Part shown: positions 37,301-50,810 of the stretch, in pieces
How positions within the stretch are numbered: the stretch's first letter is position 1
Layout: every line of letters begins with the position of its first letter
From: Lumbricus rubellus
Lineage: Eukaryota; Annelida; Clitellata; Crassiclitellata; Lumbricidae
Assembly: GCA_945859605.1 (NCBI GenBank)
Contig: OX243825.1
Span: 24,543,227 to 24,607,226, forward strand
Direction: 5' to 3'
Length of the DNA: 64,000 bases
Notes under the pieces: model-generated
The model's database searches: none
The model's input: the letters and a program-made list of their open reading frames with translations, nothing else
What the model was told of the DNA's origin: nothing
Position numbers and translations under genes: made by a program

Positions 37301-40300
37301 TCAAATTTAAAAAAATTAATGTGACACATGTATTGAGAAAATATGTGAATTGGTGTTCCCCGTGTTTGGACCCACATTTGACCCACTTACCCACCTGATA
37401 AAATCATTGTAAGATTATTTTCTGATTGCCTAGGTAGATAACTCATCATAGAAAATGTAAAACTGAAAATTAAAAAAATTAATGTCACACATATAGTGAG
37501 AATATGTGTGAAATTGGTGTTTCCCCGTGTTTGGACCCCCATTTGACCCACTCACCCACCTGATAAAATCATTCTAAGATTATTTTCTGATTGCCTAGGT
37601 AGATAACTCATCATAGAAAATGTAAAACTGAAAAAAGAAAAATTAATGTCACACATATAGTGAGAATATGTGTGAAAATGGTGTTTCCCCGTGTTTGGAC
37701 CCACATTTGACCCACTTACCCACCTGATAAAATCATTCTAAGATTATTTTCTGATTCCCTGGGTAGATAACTCATCATAGAAAATGTAAAACTCAAAATT
37801 AAAAAAATTAACGTGACACATGTATTGAGAAAATATATGAATTGGTGTTTCCCCGTGTTTGGACCCACATTTGACCCACTTACCCACCTGATAAAATCAT
37901 TCTAAGATTATTTTCTGATTCCCTGGGTAGATAACTCATCATAGAAAATGTAAAACTCAAAATTAAAAAAATTAATGTGACACATATAGTGAGAATATGT
38001 GTGAAAATGGTGTTTCCCCGTGTTTGAACCCCCATTTGACCCACTTACCCACCTGATAAAATCATTCTAAGATTACTTTCTGATTGCCTAGGTAGATAAC
38101 TCATCATAGAAAATGTAAAACTGAAAAAAGAAAAATTAATGTCACACATATAGTGAGAATATGTGTGAAAATGGTGTTTCCCCGTGTTTGGACCCACATT
38201 TGACCCACTTACCCACCTGATAAAATCATTCTAAGATTATTTTCTGATTCCCTAGGTAGATAACTCATCATAGAAAATGTAAAACTAAAAACTCAAAATT
38301 AAAAAAATTAACATGACACATGTATTGAGAAAATATGTGAATTGGTGTTTCCCCGTGTTTGGACCCACATTTGACCCACTTACCCACCTGATAAAATCAT
38401 TCTAAGATTATTTTCTGATTGCCTAGGTAGATAACTCATCATAGAAAATGTAAAACTGAAAAGAAAAGAAATTAATGTGACACATATAGTGAGAATATGT
38501 GTGAAAATGGTGTTTCCCCGTGTTTGAACCCCCATTTGACCCACTTACCCACCTGATAAAATCATTCTAAGATTATTTTCTGATTGCCTAGGTAGATAAC
38601 TCATCATAGAAAATGTAAAACTGAAAAAAGAAAAATTAATGTCACACATATAGTGAGAATATGTGTGAAAATGGTGTTTCCGTGTTTGGACCCACATTTG
38701 ACCCACTTACCCACCTGATAAAATCATTCTAAGATTATTTTCTGATTGCCTAGGTAGATAACTCATCATAGAAAATGTAAAACTGAAAAACGAAAAATTA
38801 ATGTCACACATATAGTGAGAATATGTGTGAAAATGGTGTTTCCCCGTGTTTGGACCCACATTTGACCCACTTACCCACCTGATAAAATCATTCTAAGATT
38901 ATTTTCTGATTCCCTAGGTAGATAACTCATCATAGAAAATGTAAAACTCAAAATTAAAAAAATTAACGTGACACATATAGTGAGAATATGTGTGAAAATG
39001 GTGTTTCCCCGTGTTTGAACCCCCATTTGACCCACTTACCCACCTGATAAAATCATTCTAAGATTATTTTCTGATTGCCTAGGTAGATAACTCATCATAG
39101 AAAATGTAAAACTGAAAAAAGAAAAATTAATGTCACACATATAGTGAGAATATGTGTGAAAATGGTGTTTCCCCGTGTTTGAACCCCCATTTGACCCACT
39201 TACCCACCTGATAAAATCATTCTAAGATTATTTTCTGATTGCCTAGGTAGATAACTCATCATAGAAAATGTAAAACTGAAAAAAGAAAAATTAATGTCAC
39301 ACATATAGTGAGAATATGTGTGAAAATGGTGTTTCCCCGTGTTTGGACCCACATTTGACCCACTTACCCACCTGATAAAATCATTCTAAGATTATTTTCT
39401 GATTGCCTAGGTAGATAACTCATCATAGAAAATGTAAAACTCAAAATTAAAAAAATTAACGTGACACATGTATTGAGAAAATATGTGAATTGGTGTTTCC
39501 CCGTGTTTGGACCCACATTTGACCCACTTACCCACCTGATAAAATCATTCTAAGATTATTTTCTGATTCCCTAGGTAGATAACTCATCATAGAAAATGTA
39601 AAACTGAAAAGAAAAGAAATTAATGTAACACATATAGTGAGAATATGTGTGAAAATGGTGTTTCCCCGTGTTTGAACCCCCATTTGACCCACTTACCCAC
39701 CTGATAAAATCATTCTAAGATTATTTTCTGATTGCCTAGGTAGATAACTCATCATAGAAAATGTAAAACTGAAAAACGAAAAATTAATGTCACACATATA
39801 GTGAGAATATGTGTGAAAATGGTGTTTCCCCGTGTTTGGACCCACATTTGACCCACTTACCCACCTGATAAAATCATTCTAAGATTATTTTCTGATTCCC
39901 TAGGTAGATAACTCATCATAGAAAATGTAAAACTCAAAATTAAAAAAATTAACGTGACACATATAGTGAGAATATGTGTGAAAATGGTGTTTCCCCGTGT
40001 TTGAACCCCCATTTGACCCACTTACCCACCTGATAAAATCATTCTAAGATTATTTTCTGATTGCCTAGGTAGATAACTCATCATAGAAAATGTAAAACTG
40101 AAAAAAGAAAAATTAATGTCACACATATAGTGAGAATATGTGTGAAAATGGTGTTTCCCCGTGTTTGAACCCCCATTTGACCCACTTACCCACCTGATAA
40201 AATCATTCTAAGATTATTTTCTGATTGCCTAGGTAGATAACTCATCATAGAAAATGTAAAACTGAAAAAAGAAAAATTAATGTCACACATATAGTGAGAA

Positions 40301-43300
40301 TATGTGTGAAAATGGTGTTTCCCCGTGTTTGGACCCACATTTGACCCACTTACCCACCTGATAAAATCATTCTAAGATTATTTTCTGATTGCCTAGGTAG
40401 ATAACTCATCATAGAAAATGTAAAACTCAAAATTAAAAAAATTAACGTGACACATGTATTGAGAAAATATGTGAATTGGTGTTTCCCCGTGTTTGGACCC
40501 ACATTTGACCCACTTACCCACCTGATAAAATCATTCTAAGATTATTTTCTGATTCCCTAGGTAGATAACTCATCATAGAAAATGTAAAACTGAAAAGAAA
40601 AGAAATTAATGTAACACATATAGTGAGAATATGTGTGAAAATGGTGTTTCCCCGTGTTTGAACCCCCATTTGACCCACTTACCCACCTGATAAAATCATT
40701 CTAAGATTATTTTCTGATTGCCTAGGTAGATAACTCATCATAGAAAATGTAAAACTGAAAAACGAAAAATTAATGTCACACATATAGTGAGAATATGTGT
40801 GAAAATGGTGTTTCCCCGTGTTTGGACCCACATTTGACCCACTTACCCACCTGATAAAATCATTCTAAGATTATTTTCTGATTCCCTAGGTAGATAACTC
40901 ATCATAGAAAATGTAAAACTCAAAATTAAAAAAATTAACGTGACACATATAGTGAGAATATGTGTGAAAATGGTGTTTCCCCGTGTTTGAACCCCCATTT
41001 GACCCACTTACCCACCTGATAAAATCATTCTAAGATTATTTTCTGATTGCCTAGGTAGATAACTCATCATAGAAAATGTAAAACTGAAAAAAGAAAAATT
41101 AATGTCACACATATAGTGAGAATATGTGTGAAAATGGTGTTTCCCCGTGTTTGAACCCCCATTTGACCCACTTACCCACCTGATAAAATCATTCTAAGAT
41201 TATTTTCTGATTGCCTAGGTAGATAACTCATCATAGAAAATGTAAAACTGAAAAAAGAAAAATTAATGTCACACATATAGTGAGAATATGTGTGAAAATG
41301 GTGTTTCCCCGTGTTTGGACCCACATTTGACCCACTTACCCACCTGATAAAATCATTCTAAGATTATTTTCTGATTCCCTAGGTAGATAACTCATCATAG
41401 AAAATGTAAAACTCAAAATTAAAAAAATTAACGTGACACATGTATTGAGAAAATATGTGAATTGGTGTTTCCCCGTGTTTGGACCCACATTTGACCCACT
41501 TACCCACCTGATAAAATCATTCTAAGATTATTTTCTGATTGCCTAGGTAGATAACTCATCATAGAAAATGTAAAACTGAAAGAAAAAAATTAATGTGACA
41601 CATATAGTGAGAATATGTGTGAAAATGGTGTTTCCCCGTGTTTGGACCCACATTTGACCCACTTACCCACCTGATAAAATCATTCTAAGATTATTTTCTG
41701 ATTGCCTAGGTAGATAACTCATCATAGAAAATGTAAAACTGAAAAAAGAAAAATTAATGTCACACATATAGTGAGAATATGTGTGAAAATGGTGTTTCCC
41801 CGTGTTTGGACCCACATTTGACCCACTTACCCACCTGATAAAATCAGTCTTAGATTATTTTCTGATTGCTTAGGTCAATAACTGTTCAATGGTGGTGCTT
41901 TGGTAAAAATATCTTATGCAGATGTACGGTTATATGATGATTTTTCAATACGTATTTTACCTTCGGCTGTCCATACCGAAACTCTGAATATCCAACGTGA
42001 ATATCAAACCAACTTGACGGAGGTGTTTGGAGTACGGTGACTCAGTATTCGTGTTTACCTTACTTCTATGCATGTGTTATATAATTTCTTAATTGTCAAT
42101 GTCCCATTGTGCGTTTGCAAATGGATTAGTAAAGGTTATACTTACTTACTTTTTAACAATCTGAATAGGGCGATAGAAGAATTTACTTACTGTCTGTGGG
42201 GCCCTGATACGGCCTTCGACTTCCGTGCGCGATCTCGGCGTCCTGTTGGAGTCAGATCTGTCCATGAGGCGCCATATCGCCTGGACAGTAGGTTGTTGCT
42301 TCCGGCAGCTCCGTCTCATCAGGAGCTGCATCAAGTCCTTGCCCTTTGAGGCCGCGAGGGCGGCCGTCGCCGCTTTCGTCACTTCCAAGGTGGATCGCTG
42401 CAACAGCTTGCTTGCCGGCGCGCCTGCGTGCCTCTTGGACGGACTCCAGTCAGTGCTTAATGCCGCGGCGAGGCTAGTCTGCAACAGGAGAAAATACGAC
42501 CACGTCACGCCGCTCCTCCGTGATGTCCTCCACTGGCTGCCTGTTCCATCTCGCATCGAATTCAAGCTCTGTTTGCTCGTGTTCAAATCGCTTCACGGAG
42601 CTGCACCCGAGTACCTGCGCGATTGCTGCATAGAGACTCATTCCTCCGCGGCTGGGCTTCGGCTCAGATCATCCGAGAGGTCTGATTTGCGTGTGCGGAG
42701 AATGAGAACGTGCTTCGGCGATCGTGCCTTCTCGGTCGCTGGTCCTCGTTGCTGGAACAGTCTTCCTCTCGCTATCCGATCAGCAGGCTCAGTGGACTCT
42801 TTTAAAGCCAGGCTAAAATCACACTTGTTCGCTAGGGCTTATCCGGTGTAGCTGGTTTTCTGTAAGGCGCCCTTGTAACGGCATGGCTGTGTTACTGCGC
42901 CATATAAATCGTCGTAATTATTATTATTATTATTATTACATGCATCATTAAATGAGCCAAAAATAATAATAGCTTAATGCTTAATGCCGCTGAAACGTGC
43001 ACAATGTTTTTCTCCAGAAGGAGTCTGAAAAGTGATAGGCCTGCGACCCTTGTGCTCATTCCAGGAGCCAAGCGAGTGAAGTCCATGAAGATCATGAGCG
43101 TAATTCTAAGATTGGATTTCTGGATGAGGTGGTTTTCGTATCCAGCTGTTCGTCTCTACATGAGCTTTTAGTCCTCCATTCACATGAACTCAACTCACTT
43201 CAGTGATGACATCACTATTGTGGCATTCACCGCAATATGTCTATGTATTTTCTGCAGGGGTCAGACTTTGTCAGTACAGCAGGATATGATGCCCTCAAAA

Positions 43301-46300
43301 AGCGAATCAGAGAAGGAAAACAGACATGCCTAGCATTTGAACAATTTCTTCGATTGCGGTAAAAGCAATTTCTTTGTTGTTTTCATGACATTTGTAGATT
43401 TCATACTATTTTTTTAAATTTTATTTTATTTATTTCTCCAGATGTATAGTGCCCTTTCAAGCTCTCTACTCAGAGACGCTCCTGACTACAGCGCAGACAC
43501 TGCATCAGAGTTTCATGCCGATGAGCATGGATATTATATTGTGATGAACAAAGAAACAAATTGAAATGACAAAAGTGCGGAAAAGTCGTATGGCCGTGCA
43601 ATATTTTATTTATTATATAAAACTAGGATTTTATGCACTTGTTAATTTTAAGAACTAAATATAGAAAGGCATAGCTCATAAGCTTTGTGTAATTACCCTG
43701 CAACAGTTGCTGGCATCTGGTCCCTGGGCGTTTGCCCCCCCCCCCTCTGCCCCTCCTTTTGGCAGGTCTGGATGTAGAAAACTTGCCATCTCTCTTGATA
43801 ACAGGATTATTTTCTTCATGAATGACTACGTTCATAAGTCCTCTATTTTACTAGCAGTCAACAGTGATGCATGTCAAGAGAAAGAACTTTTGTTCTTGAG
43901 TTTTTTCTCTTATAATATCCCTTTGAAGAAAATCAGTTTCACACGGTCAAGTGGTCATACATCATGCAAGGATTGACTTGACCTCGGACCTTCAGAACTC
44001 CTTGACGCACTTTAATGAACGCTGTCTGTCTGTGCATCACGCATTCCATCACTTCTGTGTGTCACATAGAATGAACATTGTATAACAACGTAAATATTCT
44101 GCCATGGTGTATGTTTGGAATTGAATCTCTCTTTGTATGCATGTTGAAACGAGAAATTATTTGGCACATTTTAAGAACCTCACATTTGTGCTATACATTA
44201 GCAAGAAATTCAGCCATGTCATTTTAGCAAAGAAGCGCCAAAGTTTTCTTCGGTCACTGGCATACCTGTGCAAGGCCCCACCAGCTTGGAGCAGCTTAAA
44301 GAATTCGTGATATGACTGTAGCCCTGGCCACACCATGAAGCACGGTCTGAGACTGAAAAGGACCATGGGGTCTAAGGAGCCCAAAGGCATAGAGCGAGCT
44401 GATGCAAGTGTCAATATGCTGAGAGCTGCAGAGATCCTTGGTTATGGTGACACCCAGCACAACCATGGAGTCAATTTTGTCCATGTGTGGGGTAGGAGAG
44501 GCAGACTCACACATGACCGACATGTGAAATATCATCTACCTTGAAATTATCTTCCTTTAAAGTTCTTCTCAGTGATGCTATTAACCCTGTAGCAAAATTT
44601 TAAAAAACTAAAGGCAACTGGGAAACCAATGCAGGTCATATTAAGGTGTTAATGTTGCTTCATTTAAGCGTGTCTGCAGGCTTTAATTTTGTTATCTGCC
44701 CAAGGTAATTTTTTCTTTCTCTATGTTTGATTCTTCTGCAAAAACTTTTCAGTAGCATTAGACATGACATTTCTTGTCTGTGACATTTTAATTAGGAGTG
44801 TCTACTAGACGCGACTGGGTAACAAAGGCAGCTCATCGCTAAAGTGTTAATGGATTCGTAGAACATGATGTATTAATGACCAGATGTTTACGTTTCGTAT
44901 GACCAGGATGTAACTTGTGTCACACGAAAAATAGGTTTACAGAGCAGGATGTCATTGGCCAGAAATTCTGATTTTGTTACAGCTCGATTTCAAACCAATT
45001 AACGGCTGATAAGGTGATTTCAAGTAATTTGCACAACGTATTTTGCTGTATTACGTAGTATTACATGTATATTCTATTCTGCTATTCTCGATTACTGTTT
45101 TTGCATAATTAATGTAAATTGCATTCCGTTTCTTTAAGTACTGTGACTTCTTATCAGCAGGATAGCTATGCTAGGTGCATATATAACCCATACATACATG
45201 TACATGACACCTCATTAGTATAATTGTTCTGTTGTGTGATGGCATGCTTACTCCCTTTTTTGGAGACGACTTCACTATGATGTCTGCGTGTACAGGGTGG
45301 GCCATAAAAAGTACCCCCTAAGGTTTTTGCAAATATCTTGGCCAGAAGTAAGATTTTTTAAATAAAATTTTACAGGCTTAAAGGCAATTCATATCTACAT
45401 TTAAATGGCCAAATTTCACTGAAACAATTTCAAGCAGAACAATAGTTGTACCACTTTTAGTGAGACCACCCTCCGTTTTGTTACGATTCAAAAACATAAT
45501 GCAAAAAATGTAGCATAAATGCGATTTTATCAAGTCATGTCTCAAATAACTGTTATCAAATGAACTTGATATTGCCAGATAATCATTAATATTATTATTT
45601 AGAAAAGAAACAGGGTGCCAGCGTAGCTGCACATCCCTGTGAAGTCACTTAGCAGGATGACAATCAAGTTGGTAAACAAGGAATCAGTCAGATTCACAAC
45701 TTTGCTAATAAAGCAATGAAATTCAAATTTCTAAAAAATGAGTATGTCCAAGGTGTCAATGACAGACAAAATGCGTATTCAGACATATCTTGAGCAAGAT
45801 CCTGGAGATATACGGCTATGAGCAACGTTTACTCTGATCAACAGTGAGTGCGCAAAGGTTAATAGTTAAGCTGAGAGTTAAGAGTTTTGCCATGAATGAA
45901 AGGAGGTCGGCTCAAGATTTAGCTCTGGAACACATCAACAAGACCATCAAGAACTTTACAGAGATACTCAGAGCAAGTGTGCATGGTCACTGGTGGTGGA
46001 CACATTGAACACAAGTTGTGAAGCACTATCAAGTTCATTTGATAACAATTATTTGAAACGTGACCTAATAAAATTGCTTTTTTGATACTTTTCGTTGCGT
46101 TATGTTTTTGAATCATCAAAAAAACAGTGATTGGTCTCACTTAAAGTGATATAACTTTTGTTGTTTGAACTATTTCAGTGAAATTTGGCCAGAATATGTA
46201 AATATGAATTGCCTTTAAGCCTGTAAAATTTACAGAGATGACTCTGTGAGATGAAAATGTTGTTGAAGAATGTGCCAGAGGCGGAAAGAATTGCTGGCTA

Positions 46301-49300
46301 TTTGCAGGCATTAGTGGCAAATATTTTATCCTTACATACCGTAGCATGTAACAACGGCAACTCTCTTTTCAGCCATGAAAATTCTTGAAATTTATTTAGG
46401 CTTACACTCTAAGTTGACTGATGACGACAAGGATTGGCTATGGTTTACATTCACAAAGATAAGACATAAGACATTGATTGGTATTGATGACGTTGTTGAT
46501 CTTTACCTTAGGTCAAAGAGTCAGCAATTAAAGCTCTCTTTCACCAGAGAAACTAAGACTTAACTGATGAATAGAAACTTCTAAATTTAGAATATCACTT
46601 ACTGTTGCTTTGCATTTTAATTAGCATTGTGAAGTGTTGTTATTATGTAGAATAAGGAAGTAGTGTCTAGAAAGCTGATTCTGTGGTTGTCTAAAATTCT
46701 ATGCCTCCACAGATCGCTCCAAAGGCCACCGTATACATGTAGGACTGTAGGTCCTTGGCCGACTAGTGCTACAAAACTATGCATTCCTGATGGTCAAATC
46801 CACAGTGGGAATGCATAGAGGATAGTTATATGCATGGTATCTGTTGCAAGCATGGCCTAAAGATTTACATTTAGAGTTTAGTCAATTTAGGTGATCTTTC
46901 TGTAAGACAACATTCAAAATTTCATTTGTAAGCAAAAGTTTCAATTCAGTCAATTTAATGCAGAAACTGAAAGTAAACAGTTATCTACCTTAATGTAATG
47001 TTTGCATCCTTCTGCCAATCTGTGTACACTTGCTATAGCAGCCGCATATGCAGAAAAACAGATGTCATGTGACCACTATTCGGATTCGGTCTAAACTCTA
47101 CTATTTGGCTGAATACCAAATAGCTATTTGGCCCGCTATTCAGCCCTAAGCGAATATGAAGAACCTAACGAGGGGAGGGAGAACTTCCACTTTGACCACC
47201 AAAATAGCTGATGACAAAATGTGCAGATTTCTCAATGGGGGCCATGGCCGGATTTGCTTCCCTCAGGACCCGACCCAGTCCAGCCAGCCATTTGGACCAA
47301 TAGCCATTTACCAAGTTGTGTGATGTTGAGTATTATTTCCATATTGTCCTCTGTGCAGATAGAAACAGATAATAGATATCCATGCTATGGAAAATCTTAT
47401 ACATCCGCTAGATACAAATCTCTTCTCTGCAGTTTTCTCGTTGTGGCAAAATGTTGCGGTATTGCGACGTCGGCTGCAATTACAGGTCACACAGTTCATC
47501 GTTATGTCAGGACTGCGAATCAGGAAGTGCTTGCGGCAAATTCTCATTCAACTGTCCTCTAGCATAAACACACTCGAAAAAAATTCAGCTCACTATAAGG
47601 TCTGAAAAGTTGATGAATTGGCAGTTCACACTCTTGGCAAAAATACATTCGGATTTGTTTTAAACCTATTCACTGGGGGGCCCACCGATTCCCATGCATG
47701 GTTTACAAGTAGAAAGTCCTGCTTTATCAATTTTCCATAGCAGATGATTCATGGTATTTTTTTATTCCATCCTCTGTTAGAAAACTCGTTAATCATTTCA
47801 AACGAATTAAATCCCTTATCACAAGTTATCAGTTTGTAAAGTTAAGATCAGAATGCGATCATCGTCTGGCAACGGTGCCATGATTTCTGGCTGGATTCAA
47901 AACCAGTTTCTGCGTATCTGGTTGACACAGGTTACTAAATAGAGCGAGTGAAGTTGTCAGAACGTGCCACAAGAGCAGATGTCACGAGTTGTTAGTGAAA
48001 TTGATATTTTGTTGTGACAATATACGATATTTGTGAGAGAGAGTTTTGTATCGTCTTCAGTCTTCACGCTGAAAGCATGCAGCATACAACTGGCAACCTC
48101 TTGCTGAATATATAATTATATATGTATATATATATATATTCATTCAGGAGTTTCTTATAGTGCTCCTTCAAGGGGGACAACTCAAAAGCGCTCCCGGCTA
48201 GCACGACAAAAAAGTACAGTTTTGAGTTGAATAAAAAAATGCTTCAGTAAGAGCCTCAGGTAACAGACGTATCTCCTGTGGGAGCCAATTCCAGACCACT
48301 GGGCCCACCATGGAAAGGCTTGATTCTGCACAGTTGCAGTTCATGCAAATGTATATTTTATAATTATAAGTCAGATGTTACTCTTTGCAAATCAAGGGTG
48401 CCATGACTAAGTCTGAGACGACGGCAGCTATCAATTAATGCTTTTCTTCATTGGACACTATGACAATAGAAATTACAAAGTCAACTGCTAGAGCTTGTGA
48501 ATAAGCTGGTGCCCTGTGCTTTGCTTTCAAGTGATGCTTTAGAAGTGTTTAGCTTACCAATTCCATTTTCATTTCTGCCTCACCTTGAATCCCTAGAGCT
48601 GCCAGATAATGCCAGATAATCGCAGATTATGAGAACTTTGAAATTGTTGTTAAATTGCTAACTTGGAAGTTTCAATTTACACAATGAGTTTTCTACCGTG
48701 AAGATGACGTACTCACTGAAACCTCATCACCTAGTAACAAAGCAACAGGGATTCCTATAATCTTCAGCTTTCGATGATTCATCCTGATTTAGCTATTTCA
48801 CCCTTTCGTCAACCACCTGTTCATAGGTGTGCGTAATTTTCCATTTGATTTGTATTCATAAGAATCGAGTGTGTTGGATATTTTGTCAGTAGTTGTAGCA
48901 CTAGACTTCCTCATTTGAATGACTGAAAGTCTGACAAATTGCTTGCAGAACAATTGAGATATACAAAGCAAAGGTTACACAAGGAATCGAGTCAAGAGTT
49001 GAAGGCCTTTCTTGCAGTGCATATATTGTCAAGCAGCATATTACTATGATTAAGCGATGATTAAGCGATGGTTTGAGTTGTATTTTCGTAAGAAATGGAT
49101 TTCTGTTTTACGCTCCTGGTTACCATTCTTTGTTCTTATCTTGCGTACATATTGATTCGAGAGATATGTAATTGCTGTTTGGACTGCCATTCAAAGAAAC
49201 ATGCTGGAAAAATTTTACTTAACCTATCTGAGTTGACCAACTCTAAGTCATTTATTAGCCGCTTGTTTTTTGATGTCAAAGCATTGTTTGATGAAGTCAT

Positions 49301-50766
49301 ATGAGATAATTGACAGCATGACCATTTACATCTGATGTGTCCTGCGTCGTCGTCGCTCTGACAGTCTTCTAGATTAATGGTGATGACTTTTTTGTGAGGC
49401 AAGTTCCTGCTTGAGTCAAGTCTGGTTGACTTTGTTGGGAGAAAGTAAACATTGCCTCATATATTACTACTGTGCCTCTCACATGTATACCGTACATTGT
49501 AGGTCAGACAATTCATCAGAAACCTTCAAATCTTCTTCTTTAATATTAAAGTATCTATGCGACTGATTATCGTTGTGATGACGGATGTCGTCTACAACAT
49601 GGTTGTTGATGGACATTGAATGTCATATGCAGCAGATAAGCTATGTCCAAAAATTACTGCATCACTTTATAAGCAGTGTTGAGATGGTGAGCTTACAGAT
49701 TTGAAAAACAAGTCTATAGCTGCTCGTATCCTGTGGAAAGCATCCTTTCATTCATGAATTTAAGTATTTATATATCTCTTCCTCAAGAAAACTACACAGC
49801 TTGGCCAAAAGAACACTTCAAGTGCTTATAGAAGGAGTCAGAAATTGACCTAGCGAAAAAGCACAACTCAATAGTCATGATGACATTCCATACTGCTGGA
49901 CCAACAACAGAAAAAGCATGGCTTTGCATGATGGAGGTACAAACAAACAGCACAGAGAGCATTCGCTTTCCCAGCAAGCATATGGATTGACTAGTTTGAG
50001 TATGTAAGTTGGAGCAAGACCTGGCTGGCATCACCATACCAAGGAAGCGACTCTCTGATAGACTGGGAGCCAGTGCAGAATACCTAGTGTGAAATTTGAG
50101 ATATGACTGAACTTGAGTATTTGACTGATAAGAGAAGCCAGTCAAGAGAAGCCAGCCAACCAGACGGCAAACCAGTATAAAGGGATAGGAAATAGTCAAT
50201 GGGAGTTGAGACAAGAAAGAGAGACAGAGACAGAGAGGGTGCAAAGCTTCGGCTTCTCGATATGAAATGAGAGATCTTGTAAATATGCAGGAACCTAAGA
50301 GGCACTGCCACGCTGGAGCAGAGACGTGCAGTATATAATTCTTCGCTGCAAGATCTGTTAGCGAGCGAACTACTGGTAGATTTACGAGAGACAACTCAGA
50401 AAAATCAGTCAACCATGTTGGTGACATAATCAGCGAAAAAGGAAAGAAATCCAATTAAACGTATCATCGTTATCTCGATACATGTGTGTCTGTGACTGTC
50501 GACTTGTCATCTGACAAATTCAGATTCATTTCATGCGTGGTGTTTAAAATGAGTTCTTCCTCTCAACAGAAGAAACCTTCTTTGTTCATTCGTGTCTGTG
50601 CACATCGTTAGATTAACTGTTATGAACGAATCTAACATTGACACTTTCTTCAACTGCTACTTGAGCTAAACATTGCACTGTGTATCAAACTATCTGCAAA
50701 GCATCACTTCTAGATCACAAAGTGTACCGTACTATATTTATATATGTATAATTGTATGAATATATA

Positions 50767-50810
<44 letters not shown>

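Larger units (their letters stand above)
21319..42059. mobile_element. Giant foldback-type DNA transposon with satellite-filled inverted arms (20.7 kb)
   Basis: Both ends are the same sequence inverted: GGTAAACACGAA, one mismatch, then ACTGAGTCACCGTACTCC. They are flanked by a perfect 8-bp direct repeat TTACTTCT (21311-21318, 42060-42067). Homology continues inward along both arms: an outer unique segment (left 21612-21790, right 41845-42020), a tandem ~164-bp satellite array, an inner unique segment (left 26100-26346, right 31685-31935), a SINE with the same 10-bp target duplication, and another unique piece to about 27985 (left) and 30185 (right). The centre (27988-30190) holds three copies of another repeat. 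No transposase was seen. An 8-bp duplication fits hAT, P-like or TU-like elements; long arms filled with tandem repeats are typical of foldback elements (TU, FB, Galileo). It lies entirely in intron 1 of the F-BAR gene. Confidence 0.9.

Noticed and set aside
21319..42059. Polinton/Maverick element (similar size, inverted ends)
   Set aside because: No integrase, polymerase B, capsid or ATPase frames are present. The target duplication is 8 bp rather than 6, and the ends do not start with AG.
43081..43123. ATG...LRLDFW as the first coding exon of the F-BAR gene
   Set aside because: It resembles the PSTPIP start only loosely, and no phase-0 GT donor follows the FW. The 21043-21078 exon has a better motif, donor and phase.
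47308..47547. Cys/His-containing frame suggesting a THAP-like zinc finger
   Set aside because: Spacing of Cys and His and the downstream residues do not fit the family, and overlapping frames on the other strand are equally open.
49792..50454. 220-codon minus-strand frame as a membrane protein gene
   Set aside because: Its end matches the reverse-transcriptase C-terminal region of a CR1/L2 LINE, with other motifs in other frames. The hydrophobic run is out-of-frame LINE sequence.
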